Assembly: GCA_024276495.1 (NCBI GenBank)
Contig: JAJRXC010000107.1
Coordinates: forward strand, 93,025 to 157,024
DNA: 64,000 bases
DNA from: Actinomycetes bacterium
GTDB lineage: Bacteria > Actinomycetota > Acidimicrobiia > Acidimicrobiales > Aldehydirespiratoraceae
Direction of reading: 5' to 3'
The position numbers were made by a program, and so were the translations under genes. The stretch's first letter is position 1. Every line of letters begins with the position of its first letter. The notes under the pieces are model-generated. The model did no database searches. It was not told the origin of the DNA and saw only the letters and a list, made by a program, of their open reading frames with translations. This document shows positions 7,038-15,887 of the stretch, piece after piece.

Positions 7038-8261
7038 GTGACCGAACCGTCTGCCTCCGATCCCGACGCCGGCCTCGACGAGCTGGTGGACGAGGTGCTC
7101 GCGCAGGTCCCGGAGATCCGCGGCCTCGACGGGCCCCGGGTCGAGGCGTGGGCGAGCGATGTGCTCGCGCTCGCGGCCGAGACCCTGACCGTCGACGACC
7201 CCGAGGCCGTGCTCGTCGCGGCCCTCGCCTCGGGCGGTGGCGACCCGGCCGCGACCGCTCTCGAGGCGCTCCGGCCGCTGGTCGACGACGTGACGATCCC
7301 GGATCGGACCGGCTCGGCGCCGGTCTGGGCCGACTCGATCGGCACGAGTGTGTGCGAGGGCGCGTGGCTGTTGGCGTCTCGGGGCGCGGCCTCGGCCGCG
7401 TTTCGGTTCGTCGACGCGGCCGACGTGCGCCATGTCGTGACCGTCGACTTGATCTCGGGTCCGCCCGAGCGGCTCGGCGAGGTCGTGATCGGACCCGGTG
7501 ACCTCCTCGACGCGCTCGATGAGGACGACGCCGACGTGTCGGCGACAGACGTCTCCGCCGTCGAGCTCGCGGGTCGCGTCGCCGCCGCCCTCGCCTCGAC
7601 GGATCGCCCCCGGGAGTCGGCGGTGGTGAACGGGCGGCTGCTCGTCGCCCGGCTCGCGTCGATCACCGGCGAGCTCCTGGCGCCGCCGGTGGCTGCCGCC
7701 GATCCCGTGCCGGAGGTTCCGGCTCGTGATCCCGACGACGACGCGTTCGCCCTGGAGATCCTCGACCGGGCGCTCCCTCGTCCCGACGCGCCGGTCGCAT
7801 GGGACGAGCTCGCGGCCGCGGTCCGGGACCGGGCGGCCGACCACGATCGACTTGCGGCCTGGCTCGCGGCCGGCGGTGAGGGTTTGGACGGTGCCGACGA
7901 CGCCCTCGCGTTGGCGCCGGTCGTCGCCGCGGTCGCCCCCGTCGACCTCGGCCCGCTCGATCCCTCCCGCCGCGATGCGGTCATGGCGCTCGAATGGGCC
8001 GACTGGCTCGGTGCCGTGATCGGACTGATCCGCGCCGGTGTGGGGACCCGGGTCGACGGCGAGACGCTGGTCGACCACGTCAATCGGTGTCCCGAGGTCT
8101 CCTCGACCATCCCGAAGAAGGATCGGGCCCGCATCGTCTGGGCCTTCGACGTCGTCAGCGAGTGTTGGGAGGAACTGGGCCTGACCGACGACGGTGCCCT
8201 CACCGCTCGGGGCCTCGTCGTCCTCCCGGCTGCCCTGCGGCGAGCCTGGGCCCCGGGGTGA
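7038..8261 (+). CDS. Hypothetical protein, 407 aa
   Basis: A soluble Ala/Asp/Glu-rich protein with no signal peptide, no membrane helix and no motif that I recognise. The C-terminal third is mostly helical, with a region AWDVVSE-like at FDVVSECWEELGLTDDGALTARGLVVLP suggesting a small winged-helix-like tail. The N-terminal 40 residues are acidic. GTG 7038 is the first start after the divergent promoter with fpg. Codon and GC usage are like those of the neighbours, so nothing suggests transfer. It ends 61 bp before an esterase lipoprotein with its own promoter. Function unknown. Confidence 0.65.
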   Translation: MTEPSASDPDAGLDELVDEVLAQVPEIRGLDGPRVEAWASDVLALAAETLTVDDPEAVLVAALASGGGDPAATALEALRPLVDDVTIPDRTGSAPVWADSIGTSVCEGAWLLASRGAASAAFRFVDAADVRHVVTVDLISGPPERLGEVVIGPGDLLDALDEDDADVSATDVSAVELAGRVAAALASTDRPRESAVVNGRLLVARLASITGELLAPPVAAADPVPEVPARDPDDDAFALEILDRALPRPDAPVAWDELAAAVRDRAADHDRLAAWLAAGGEGLDGADDALALAPVVAAVAPVDLGPLDPSRRDAVMALEWADWLGAVIGLIRAGVGTRVDGETLVDHVNRCPEVSSTIPKKDRARIVWAFDVVSECWEELGLTDDGALTARGLVVLPAALRRAWAPG

Positions 8262-8309
8262 GTCGCCGTCGTCTGCCGGACACGCCCCGACTAGGGCCCC
8301 GCCAGGCCG

Positions 8310-8315
8310 TAGGTT
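8310..8315 (+). promoter_or_regulatory. Leaderless -10 element of the esterase lipoprotein
   Basis: TAGGTT lies 7 nt before ATG 8323. No Shine-Dalgarno is present. Choosing this ATG also places a lipoprotein signal at the N terminus, which supports it over the earlier in-frame start at 8194. Confidence 0.55.
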
Positions 8316-8322
8316 CTCGCGG

Positions 8323-9093
8323 ATGAGGATCCTCGCCGGTGTGTTCGCCGCCACGTTGTTGATCTCCGCCTGCGGGTCGGAGAACCCGTCCGGGTCGTCG
8401 TCGGCCGCCTCGTCCACGGGCACCGTGCCCGCGGGTGCGACCGCGGGCACGCTCCCGGGAGGGGTCGACGCCGGCACGGTGACGATCGAGGGGATCGACA
8501 TCGACTACGTGACGGTCGTCCCCGACGGCTTCGAGATCGGTGACACCGCACCGGTGCTGCTCGCGTTGCCTCCCGGAGGCCAGGACCTCGCCGTCACCCG
8601 TTCGCTGGTCGAGGACACCTACGCCACCGAGGCGCGACGCCGTGGGTGGGTGGTGGTGAGCCCCGCGGCCCCGGGCGGGCAGAAGTTCTTCGATGGTTCC
8701 GAGGCGCTGGTGCCCGGCTTGCTCGACTGGATCGACACGTGGGTGACGCCTGACGGTGGCAAGCCCCATGTCGCGGGGGTGAGCAATGGCGGCATCAGCT
8801 CGTTTCGGGTCGCGGGACAGAACCCCGACCGCTTCCGGTCGATCCTCGTCTTTCCCGGTTTTCCGCGCAGCGAAGAGGATCGGGCCGCGCTGCGCGCCCT
8901 CGTCGACGTGCCGGTGCGGATGTTCGCCGGCGAGAACGACACCGGTTGGGTCGGCCCGATGCAAGACGCCCTGACGACGCTCACCGATCTCGGTGCCGAC
9001 GCCACGCTCGAGATCTTCCCGGGGGAGGGCCACATCATCGGCGCGTTGCGCGACGGAGTGCGGATCTTCGACGAGCTCGACGCGCTGCGGTAG
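8323..9093 (+). CDS. Secreted alpha/beta-hydrolase lipoprotein (esterase/depolymerase-like)
   Basis: A 256-aa lipoprotein: the hydrophobic signal ends with a lipobox LISAC (Cys17), followed by a Ser/Gly/Thr-rich linker to about residue 55. The remainder is an alpha/beta-hydrolase fold related to polyhydroxybutyrate-depolymerase/LpqC-type esterases. The nucleophile elbow is GVSNGG (Ser in HVAGVSNGGISS), the likely catalytic Asp is in FAGENDTGWVG, and the His is in GEGHIIG. The substrate is probably an ester or polyester outside the membrane. It is transcribed alone; 118 bp separate it from the topoisomerase gene. Confidence 0.75.
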   Translation: MRILAGVFAATLLISACGSENPSGSSSAASSTGTVPAGATAGTLPGGVDAGTVTIEGIDIDYVTVVPDGFEIGDTAPVLLALPPGGQDLAVTRSLVEDTYATEARRRGWVVVSPAAPGGQKFFDGSEALVPGLLDWIDTWVTPDGGKPHVAGVSNGGISSFRVAGQNPDRFRSILVFPGFPRSEEDRAALRALVDVPVRMFAGENDTGWVGPMQDALTTLTDLGADATLEIFPGEGHIIGALRDGVRIFDELDALR

Positions 9094-9170
9094 CGCGCGG
9101 GCGTGCGCCGCCGGTGCCGCCGTCGCCACTACGGTCGACACCGCCGGATCGTGTCGTCTCACCGACTGAC

Positions 9171-9176
9171 TACGCT
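9171..9176 (+). promoter_or_regulatory. Candidate -10 element of the topoisomerase A gene
   Basis: TACGCT lies 34 nt before GTG 9211, giving a short leader that contains GGAG (9201-9204) at correct Shine-Dalgarno distance. This supports GTG 9211 as the start rather than the upstream in-frame start at 9103. Confidence 0.45.
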
Positions 9177-9210
9177 GGCGAACATCCGTTCGAACGACCC
9201 CGGAGTCAAC

Positions 9211-11631
9211 GTGCCCCGACAGCTCGAATTCGAGCCCAACTACGCCCGCGAAGTGATCGACGTCCCCGTCGCCGACGAGATGAGCGAGTCGTTCCTCGCC
9301 TACTCGCTCTCGGTCATCACCGCTCGGGCCATCCCCGACGTGCGCGACGGTCTCAAGCCCGTCCAGCGCCGCATCCTCTGGTCGATGCTCCAGATGGGCA
9401 TTCGGCCCACCACGCCGTATCGCAAGTCGGCCCGCATCGTCGGCGACACCATGGGGCGTTACCACCCCCACGGCGATGCGGCGATCTACGACACCCTGAC
9501 CCGCATGGGGCAGGACTTCTCGCGCATGGTCCCGTTCATCGATCCGCAGGGCAACTTCGGTTCGCTCGACGATCCTCCGGCTGCGGCGCGCTACACCGAG
9601 TGTCGTCTCGCCGAAGCCGCGATGGACATGGTCCGCGAGCTCGACGAGGAGACGGTCGATCTCCGTCCCACCTACGATGGCGAAGGCGAGGAGCCGGTCG
9701 TTCTCCCGGCCGGGTTGCCGAACATCATCGTCAACGGCACCAGCGGCATCGCCGTCGGCATGGCCACCAACATGGCGCCGCACAACCTGCGGGAGGTCGA
9801 GAAGGCCATCAAGTTGGTGATGACCCGACGACGACCGAAGCCGACCGTCGACGAGCTGATGGAGGTCCTGCCCGGCCCCGACTTCCCTTCGGGCGGCATC
9901 GTGGTCGACGACAGCCTGCGAGAGGCCTACGAGACCGGGCGGGGGTCGTTTCGGATCCGGGCCAGGGCCCACGTCGAACAGGTCACGAAGTCGCGGCAGG
10001 CGATCGTGGTCACCGAGCTGCCGTATCTCGTGGGGCCCGAGCGGGTCCTGGGCCGGGTCCAGGATCTCGCCAACTCCGGGAAGATCGTGGGTGTGGCCGG
10101 GATCACCGACCTCAGCGACATGAGCGGTCTACGCATCCAGATCGACGTGAAGCCGGCGGTCAACCCCCAGGCCGTGCTCCAGGAGCTCTACCGGCTCAGC
10201 CCGCTCGAGGAGACGTTCGGGATCAACAACGTCGTGCTGGTCGACGGTGTGCCGACGACCCTCGGCATCTACGACCTGTGCCGTCACTTCATCGATCATC
10301 GCCTCGAGGTCATCGTCCGCCGTACCGAACACCGGCTGGCGAAGGCACAGGACCGGCTCCACATCCTCGAGGGTCTGCTGATCGCGCTCGACGCGATCGA
10401 CGAGGTCGTGGCGATCATCCGCAGCTCCCAGGATGTGCCCGAGGCCCGCGATCGGCTGGTGGCGCGCTTCGATCTCAGCGACATCCAGGCCGCCCACATC
10501 CTCGACATGCCGTTGCGGCGGCTCACCGCGTTGGCCACGCTCGACCTCGAGGAGGAGGCGGCCGGCCTGCGCGCCGACATCGCGGGCTACGAGCGGCTCC
10601 TCGGTTCGGAGACCCGGCGGCGCACCCTCGTGCTCAAGGAGCTGGCCGAGCTCGTCGAGAAGCACGGGGTCGAGCGGCGCGCCGAGATCATCTCGGCCGA
10701 CGACATCCCGGTCTTCGAGAAGCCGTCGGAGACGACGGCCCCGCTCGACCCGGATTCCGACGAACCCTGCATCGTCACCGTCTCGACCACCGGCAACATC
10801 GGTCGCATGCCGACGGAGGGAGCCAAGCGAGCCTCGGCCGGGCGCCACGACCTGCTCGTGGCCCAAGTCGTCACCTCCACCGGCTCACCGGTCGCCGCGG
10901 TCACCTCCGAAGGACGGGTCTTCGTCGTGCGGGGTTCGGAGGTCCCGGAGGCATCGGGACGCACCCGGGGCGGGCCGGCCGCCCAACTGCTGGGTCTCAA
11001 CAAGGGAGAACACGTGCTCGCCCTCGTGGCCGACGGCGAGGAGCCCCTCGTGCTGGTCACGGCGAGGGGGGTCGCCAAGCGGGTCGGTCGCGACGAGGTG
11101 ATGGGCACGAAGAACGCCAAGACGGTGATCGGGTTGAAACCCGGGGATCGGGTCGTCGCCGCGTTCCGGGCGCCGGAGGGGGTCGACATGGCGATCGTCG
11201 CGTCCGATGGCCAGATCCTCCGTCTTCCGGTCGACGCGGTCAGCGTGCAGGGTCGGGGGGCCGGTGGTGTCGCTGGAATGAAGCTCAGGGGCGACGCCGT
11301 GGTGGTCGGCGCCGGCGTGCTCATCGGCGATGGCGCGGCGATTATCGTCACCGACGCGGCGGGGATGAAGGCCACTCCCTACGAGGAGCTCCCGGTCAAG
11401 GGGCGCGGAGGTCAGGGTGTGCGGCTGGCGAAGCTCGGCGCGGGGGAGTCGGTCACGCTCGCCTGGTTCGGGGCGATGCCGGCCGATCTGCTCGCCCAGA
11501 TGGCCGCCGACGACGACCCGAGGAAGATCGATCCGAACCCGGTTCCCCTCGACCCCGAGCCGTCGGCCCGTGATCTCGTCCCGGTGCGGACCGAACGCCA
11601 GATCCTGGTGCTCGCGCCGGGGCGCTGGTAG
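9211..11631 (+). CDS. parC: DNA topoisomerase IV subunit A (type IIA topoisomerase)
   Basis: An 806-aa type IIA topoisomerase A subunit that cuts and religates DNA in an ATP-dependent complex with the B subunit encoded at 21843-23891. The N-terminal winged helix has the expected RYHPHGD region and the catalytic Tyr in AARYTECRLAE. The tower/coiled-coil domain and a C-terminal beta-pinwheel follow. The pinwheel lacks the QRRGGKG GyrA box needed for gyrase-type DNA wrapping; only degenerate blades such as KGRGGQG are seen. No dnaA or recF is nearby. These points favour topoisomerase IV (decatenation) over gyrase, with the true gyrase pair expected near the origin. The symbol parC is used on that basis. 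Confidence 0.75.
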   Translation: MPRQLEFEPNYAREVIDVPVADEMSESFLAYSLSVITARAIPDVRDGLKPVQRRILWSMLQMGIRPTTPYRKSARIVGDTMGRYHPHGDAAIYDTLTRMGQDFSRMVPFIDPQGNFGSLDDPPAAARYTECRLAEAAMDMVRELDEETVDLRPTYDGEGEEPVVLPAGLPNIIVNGTSGIAVGMATNMAPHNLREVEKAIKLVMTRRRPKPTVDELMEVLPGPDFPSGGIVVDDSLREAYETGRGSFRIRARAHVEQVTKSRQAIVVTELPYLVGPERVLGRVQDLANSGKIVGVAGITDLSDMSGLRIQIDVKPAVNPQAVLQELYRLSPLEETFGINNVVLVDGVPTTLGIYDLCRHFIDHRLEVIVRRTEHRLAKAQDRLHILEGLLIALDAIDEVVAIIRSSQDVPEARDRLVARFDLSDIQAAHILDMPLRRLTALATLDLEEEAAGLRADIAGYERLLGSETRRRTLVLKELAELVEKHGVERRAEIISADDIPVFEKPSETTAPLDPDSDEPCIVTVSTTGNIGRMPTEGAKRASAGRHDLLVAQVVTSTGSPVAAVTSEGRVFVVRGSEVPEASGRTRGGPAAQLLGLNKGEHVLALVADGEEPLVLVTARGVAKRVGRDEVMGTKNAKTVIGLKPGDRVVAAFRAPEGVDMAIVASDGQILRLPVDAVSVQGRGAGGVAGMKLRGDAVVVGAGVLIGDGAAIIVTDAAGMKATPYEELPVKGRGGQGVRLAKLGAGESVTLAWFGAMPADLLAQMAADDDPRKIDPNPVPLDPEPSARDLVPVRTERQILVLAPGRW

Positions 11632-11637
11632 CGGCGC

Positions 11638-12858
11638 TCAGGCCGGGACCGGGGCGCAATCGGCCAGCACGTCGAGGCAGGTGTCGATGTCGGCGTCGTC
11701 GATGACCAACGGGGGGCAGAACGCGATCGAGTCGACGATGCCCCGCACGATCACTCCCTTGGCGACCATCGCGTCACGCACCCCGACGGCGTCGGTGCCC
11801 CCACGGAGCCGGGCCGCCCACATGGCGCCGTGGCCGCGGTACGACTCGATCACTCCGTCGGCCTGGAGGGCCCGCAGGCCCGCCTGGAACCGTTCGCCGA
11901 CGACGGTGGCCCGGGCGACGAGCCCCTCCCGTTCGATGATGTCGATGTTGGCGAGGGCCGCCGCGGTCGAGGCGGGGTGGCCGCTGTAGGTGTAGCCGTG
12001 CATGAACACGTAGTCGGGGTCGGCTTCGAGCACGTCGCAGACGCGGCGGCTGCAGATCACGCCGCCCATCGGGAGGTAGCCGCTGGTGACCCCCTTCGCG
12101 AAGGTGATGAGATCGGGGGTGACGCCGTAGGTCTGGCTCGCGAACCACTCCCCGGTGCGGCCGAATCCGGTGATGACCTCGTCGAAGATCAACAACGCCC
12201 CGTTGTCGTCGCAGAGGGTGCGAAGCCCCTCGAGGTACCCGTCGGTCGGCGGGTGGACGCCTCCGGCGCCCTGGATTGGTTCGCAGATCACCGCCGCGAT
12301 GCGATCGCCGTGTTCGGTGAAGAGGCGGGCGGCCGACTCGATGTCGTCGCCGTCCATCTGCTCGAAGTGGGGGACGAGATCACCCCAGCCCTCACGATTC
12401 GCCGGGATGCCCTGGGCGGTCGTTCCCCCGAAGTTGACGCCGTGGTAGCCACGTTCGCGGCGGATGATCATCTGGCGTTCGGCCGAGTCCGAGAGTCGGG
12501 CGGTCACCCGGGCGATCTTCAACGCGGTGTCGACGGACTCCGACCCCGAACAGCACAGGAACACCCGCCCATCGGGATGCGGTGACAGGGACCGGATGCG
12601 GTCGGCGGCTGCTTCGGCGGGTCGGTTCGTCCAGGGCGCGAAGACGTTGTAGGCCGCGAGCGAACGCATCTGCTCGCCGATCGCGTCGATGATCTCGGTT
12701 CGTCCGTGACCGACCTGGCAGTACCACAGCGACGCGATCGCATCGATGTAGGACCTGCCGTCGGCGTCCCACAGTCGGCTTCCCTCGGCGCGAACGATCT
12801 CGGTGAACGTCTCGCGTGCGGGTGGGGCGAAGCAGTGCAGAAGGGCGGGAGTGGTCAC
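11638..12858 (-). CDS. Class III pyridoxal-phosphate aminotransferase (polyamine/omega-amino-acid type)
   Basis: A 406-aa fold-type I aminotransferase of the omega-amino-acid/putrescine group, which moves an amino group from a terminal amine to pyruvate or 2-oxoglutarate. Motifs seen: the phosphate-binding SGSESVDTALK, the aromatic YHG stretch, the DEVITGFGRTG Asp that contacts the pyridine nitrogen, and the Schiff-base Lys in TFAKGVTSGYLPMG. Length is a little short for the class (430-460 aa) but complete. GTG 12858 overlaps the stop of the upstream GNAT gene by 4 nt. The polyamine transporter, oxidase and ureohydrolase close by suggest it acts on putrescine or an aminoaldehyde/4-aminobutyrate intermediate. 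That substrate is inferred from context. Confidence 0.82.
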   Translation of the reverse strand: MTTPALLHCFAPPARETFTEIVRAEGSRLWDADGRSYIDAIASLWYCQVGHGRTEIIDAIGEQMRSLAAYNVFAPWTNRPAEAAADRIRSLSPHPDGRVFLCCSGSESVDTALKIARVTARLSDSAERQMIIRRERGYHGVNFGGTTAQGIPANREGWGDLVPHFEQMDGDDIESAARLFTEHGDRIAAVICEPIQGAGGVHPPTDGYLEGLRTLCDDNGALLIFDEVITGFGRTGEWFASQTYGVTPDLITFAKGVTSGYLPMGGVICSRRVCDVLEADPDYVFMHGYTYSGHPASTAAALANIDIIEREGLVARATVVGERFQAGLRALQADGVIESYRGHGAMWAARLRGGTDAVGVRDAMVAKGVIVRGIVDSIAFCPPLVIDDADIDTCLDVLADCAPVPA

Positions 12859-13523
12859 GGTGGGTCCTTCACGGAGGGTCGGGCCGGATCGATGTGGTCA
12901 GGATTGTGCCAGACGATGAACGACGCCCAGTTGTCGACGGCGGGATCGCGAAGATAGTTCTCGAGCACTCCCGGTGCTTCGAAACCGCTTTCGAGCTGAA
13001 AGCTCAGGGTGCGGTCGTAGAGCTCGCCGGCGACGACCTTGGCGACATAGTCGGCCGCGGACATCTCGTGTTTGTGATCGGCGTAGCCCGGGATCACTCC
13101 GCCGGCGATGATGCCGCGCAGGTTCAGCTCGGCGCAGACCTGTTTGCGCAGGGCGTAGAGGCGGGCGCCGATGCCGCGTCGGCGGTGGCTCGGGAGAACC
13201 GCGATGTCGGTGCCGTAGTACCACTCGCCGTCGGGGTCGTCGCCGCTGCCGCCGTCGTGGGGGAGCAGCTCCTCGTAGGTGTGTTGGTGGTCGTCGAGAT
13301 CGAACTTCACCCGAACTCCGCAACCCATCGCGACCGGTGTCGATCCGTCGAGCACGACGAAGCTGCCGTCGGGGAAGTCCTCGGCCAGCTCGCGCAGCGT
13401 CGCCGCGTCGTACAGGTCGGCGGGGTCGACCGTGGGAAAGCACGCGAGCTCGATGGCGGCCAGCTCATCGGCCCATCGAGCTTCGAGGCGGACGTAGCGC
13501 AGCGTGTCTCCTGGTTCTTCCAC
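12855..13523 (-). CDS. GNAT family N-acetyltransferase
   Basis: A 222-aa acetyl-CoA-dependent acetyltransferase. The acetyl-CoA pyrophosphate loop is RRRGIGARLY following a hydrophobic strand DIAVLPSH; a substrate loop YYGTD precedes it. It is co-transcribed with the polyamine-type aminotransferase (GTGA overlap), so it may acetylate a polyamine or its breakdown product. The N-terminal strand WADELAAIELACF is intact. I use GTG 13523, which has TACGAT 6 nt upstream. An in-frame start at 13577 would lie inside the divergently transcribed oxidase gene and upstream of both -10 elements. Confidence 0.75.
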   Translation of the reverse strand: MEEPGDTLRYVRLEARWADELAAIELACFPTVDPADLYDAATLRELAEDFPDGSFVVLDGSTPVAMGCGVRVKFDLDDHQHTYEELLPHDGGSGDDPDGEWYYGTDIAVLPSHRRRGIGARLYALRKQVCAELNLRGIIAGGVIPGYADHKHEMSAADYVAKVVAGELYDRTLSFQLESGFEAPGVLENYLRDPAVDNWASFIVWHNPDHIDPARPSVKDPP

Positions 13524-13529
13524 CCGGCG

Positions 13530-13539
13530 ATCGTATGAT
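13530..13539. promoter_or_regulatory. Overlapping divergent -10 elements (GNAT operon and oxidase)
   Basis: The minus strand has TACGAT (13530-13535), 6 nt before GTG 13523. The plus strand has TATGAT (13534-13539), 10 nt before ATG 13550. They share two base pairs, so RNA polymerase can open only one at a time. An alternative ATG at 13535 falls inside the plus -10 and would not be on the transcript. Confidence 0.55.
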
Positions 13540-13549
13540 CTCTGATCAG

Positions 13550-14926
13550 ATGACGCCCGAATACTCCGATCTGTCACTGTGGCTCGACACCCTTCCCGGC
13601 GGGCTCGAGCCCCGGGGCGCGCTCGACGGTGACACCGATGTCGATGTCGCGATCGTCGGCGGTGGCTTCACCGGGCTGTGGACGGCGTACTACCTGACCG
13701 AGCGCGATCCCGCCCTCCGGGTCGTCGTGATCGAGAGGGAGATCTGCGGGTTCGGCGCGTCGGGGCGCAACGGGGGTTGGGTCGTCGGTGAGCTTCCGGC
13801 CGGTGTCGACACCTATGCGGCGGGGGCGACCCACGATGCGGCGATGCGCCAGGCCCGCGAGCTGTTCGCCACCGTCGACGAGGTCGGCCGGGTCGCGGCC
13901 GCGGAGGGGATCGACTGTGGGTTCGCGAAGGGCGGGGTGATCCGGTGGGCCCGCAACGCCGCCCAGGCCGCGCGCCAGGTTCGCGAGATCGAACATGCCC
14001 GGACGGAAGGTTTCACCGAGGACGAGATTCGGCTGCTGCGCGCCGACGAGGCCCGCGCCTACGGCAACGCCAGCGATGTGCGCTCGGGAATCCACTTCGC
14101 CGCGTGCGCCGCCATCGACCCGGCCCGCCTCGTCCGGGGCCTGGCCGAGGTGGTCGAGCGTCGGGGGGTGCGCATCGTCGAACGAACCGCGGCCCTCGAG
14201 ATCGAGCCCGGCCGGGTCCGGACCGCCCGGGGCACGGTTCGCGCCGACATCGTCATTCGGGCGACGGAGGCCTACACGCGAGATCTTCCCGGTGAGAAGC
14301 GCATCCTGGTGCCCATCTACTCGCTGATGATCGCGACCGAGCCGCTCGACCGGGCGACGCTCGACGAGATCGGTCTCGCCACCCGTCCGACGTTCGCCGA
14401 CGACCGGTATCTCGTCGTCTACGGCCAGCGCACCGCCGACGACCGGATCGCGTTCGGAGGCCGGGGCGTGCCCTACGTCTACGGTTCGGGCATTCGCCCC
14501 GAGGTCGAGAAGGACCGTGCCGCCCACGACCTGATCCAACGCACACTCGTCGAGATCCTGCCGGCCCTGGCCGGAGTGGCGATCACCCATCGATGGGGTG
14601 GGGTGCTCGCGGCTCCCCGCAACTGGACGCCGTCGCTGTGGCTCGACCGGGCGACCGGCTACGGCAGCGCCGGCGGTTACGTCGGCGAAGGGGTCGCGGC
14701 GTCGAACCTGGCCGGTCGCACGATGGCCGACCTCGTCACCGGAACCGAGTCGGAGCTGGTGACCCTCCCGTGGGTCGGCATCCGTTCCCGCAAGTGGGAG
14801 CCGGAACCGGCCCGGTGGCTCGGCATCCGGGGCACCCGGGCGGTGATGGATCGCGCCGACGCCCACGAGTACTCCCACGAGAGCGAGTCGCGAGCCGGCC
14901 GGATCGCCTACGGACTGTTGCGCTGA
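13550..14926 (+). CDS. FAD-dependent amine/amino-acid oxidoreductase (DAO family)
   Basis: A 458-aa flavoprotein of the D-amino-acid-oxidase/PuuB-like family, which oxidises secondary or primary amines to imines. The dinucleotide-binding motif is VAIVGGGFTG near the N terminus, followed by an acidic strand end VVVIERE, the GASGRNGGW segment found in gamma-glutamylputrescine oxidase and glycine-oxidase relatives, and a C-terminal FAD loop around YGSAGGYVGEGVAASNLAGRT. Within the surrounding polyamine block it is a good candidate for oxidising putrescine or a gamma-glutamylated or acetylated derivative. Its 3' end overlaps the convergent ureohydrolase by 19 bp. Sole gene of its transcript. Confidence 0.8.
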   Translation: MTPEYSDLSLWLDTLPGGLEPRGALDGDTDVDVAIVGGGFTGLWTAYYLTERDPALRVVVIEREICGFGASGRNGGWVVGELPAGVDTYAAGATHDAAMRQARELFATVDEVGRVAAAEGIDCGFAKGGVIRWARNAAQAARQVREIEHARTEGFTEDEIRLLRADEARAYGNASDVRSGIHFAACAAIDPARLVRGLAEVVERRGVRIVERTAALEIEPGRVRTARGTVRADIVIRATEAYTRDLPGEKRILVPIYSLMIATEPLDRATLDEIGLATRPTFADDRYLVVYGQRTADDRIAFGGRGVPYVYGSGIRPEVEKDRAAHDLIQRTLVEILPALAGVAITHRWGGVLAAPRNWTPSLWLDRATGYGSAGGYVGEGVAASNLAGRTMADLVTGTESELVTLPWVGIRSRKWEPEPARWLGIRGTRAVMDRADAHEYSHESESRAGRIAYGLLR

Positions 14927-15870
14927 CGCTGCTCGGCGAGCAGACACAGCAGGTCGTGGCCGACGGTCGCCGCGGCCAGCGCGGTGATCTCCCCGTGGTC
15001 GTAGGCGGGGGCCACCTCGACAACGTCGAATCCGACGAGATCGAGCCCGGCGAGGCCCCGCAGGATCTCGAGGGCCTGGGCGGTCGACAGCCCGCCCGGC
15101 ACCGGCGTGCCCGTCCCCGGCGCGAACGCCGGGTCGAGGCAGTCGATGTCGAAGGTCAGGTAGACCCGATGGGATCCGACGACCCGTTCGATCTCCTCGA
15201 CGACCGCGGCCGGCCCGACCTCGTGGACCCATGGCGCGGTTCGCACCGTGAAGCCGTGGGTGTCGGGGTTGACCGTGCGGATGCCGATCTGGATCGAACG
15301 GGTCGGGTCGATCAGCCCCTCCCGCGAGGCCCGAAGCAACATCGAGCCGTGGTCGAGACGGTCGCCGTCGTCCGCCCAGGTGTCGCTGTGGGCGTCGAAG
15401 TGCACCAGTGACATCGGACCGTGGTGTCTGGCATGGGCCCGCAGCAGCGGGTAGGTGACGAAATGGTCGCCGCCGAACGTCAACATCTTGGTGTCGGTGG
15501 CGAGAATCGCGTCGGCGTGGGCCTCGATCACCGCGACCGCGTGGTGCTGGTACCCGAAGTCGAACTGGCAGTCGCCGTAGTCGACCACCTCCAACAGGTC
15601 GAACGGGTCGAAACCCCACGGAAACGCGTCGAGCTCGGCGACCATCGACGACGCGGCCCGGATCGCCCTGGGTCCGAGCCGCGCCCCCGGCCGGTTGCTG
15701 GTGGCCGAGTCGAACGGAATGCCCGACACGGCGACGTCGACCCCGTCGAGGTCGCGGCTGTAACGCCGGCGAAGAAAAGAGAGCGCGCCGCCGTAGACCA
15801 TCTCCGGCCACTTCGGTTGGCCGGGACGGCCCCGGAAGGCGTAGTCGCCCTCCGGCGGTGTGTCGGTCAT
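14908..15870 (-). CDS. speB: Agmatinase/ureohydrolase family protein
   Basis: A 320-aa binuclear-manganese ureohydrolase of the arginase/agmatinase/guanidinobutyrase family. All metal motifs are present: GGDH (in KMLTFGGDHFVTYP), DAHSDT, and DIDCLDP, plus the HHGPMSLVHFDAH core. Agmatinase would convert agmatine to putrescine and urea; guanidinobutyrase or related activity is equally compatible with the motifs. It is the last gene of a minus-strand operon after PotABCD (17 nt after potD), so imported agmatine or a guanidino-amine is a sensible substrate. The symbol speB is by family and context, not proven specificity. Confidence 0.8.
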   Translation of the reverse strand: MTDTPPEGDYAFRGRPGQPKWPEMVYGGALSFLRRRYSRDLDGVDVAVSGIPFDSATSNRPGARLGPRAIRAASSMVAELDAFPWGFDPFDLLEVVDYGDCQFDFGYQHHAVAVIEAHADAILATDTKMLTFGGDHFVTYPLLRAHARHHGPMSLVHFDAHSDTWADDGDRLDHGSMLLRASREGLIDPTRSIQIGIRTVNPDTHGFTVRTAPWVHEVGPAAVVEEIERVVGSHRVYLTFDIDCLDPAFAPGTGTPVPGGLSTAQALEILRGLAGLDLVGFDVVEVAPAYDHGEITALAAATVGHDLLCLLAEQRQRNSP

Positions 15871-15887
15871 CGGCGGCGGGGGCCGAC

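Noticed and set aside
8200-9972. A 590-codon antisense frame across the esterase and topoisomerase A genes
   Set aside because: It runs across two unrelated sense genes and their promoter and has no recognisable domain.
9211-11631. DNA gyrase subunit A
   Set aside because: No QRRGGKG box in the C-terminal domain and no origin genes nearby; topoisomerase IV fits better, though gyrase is not fully excluded.
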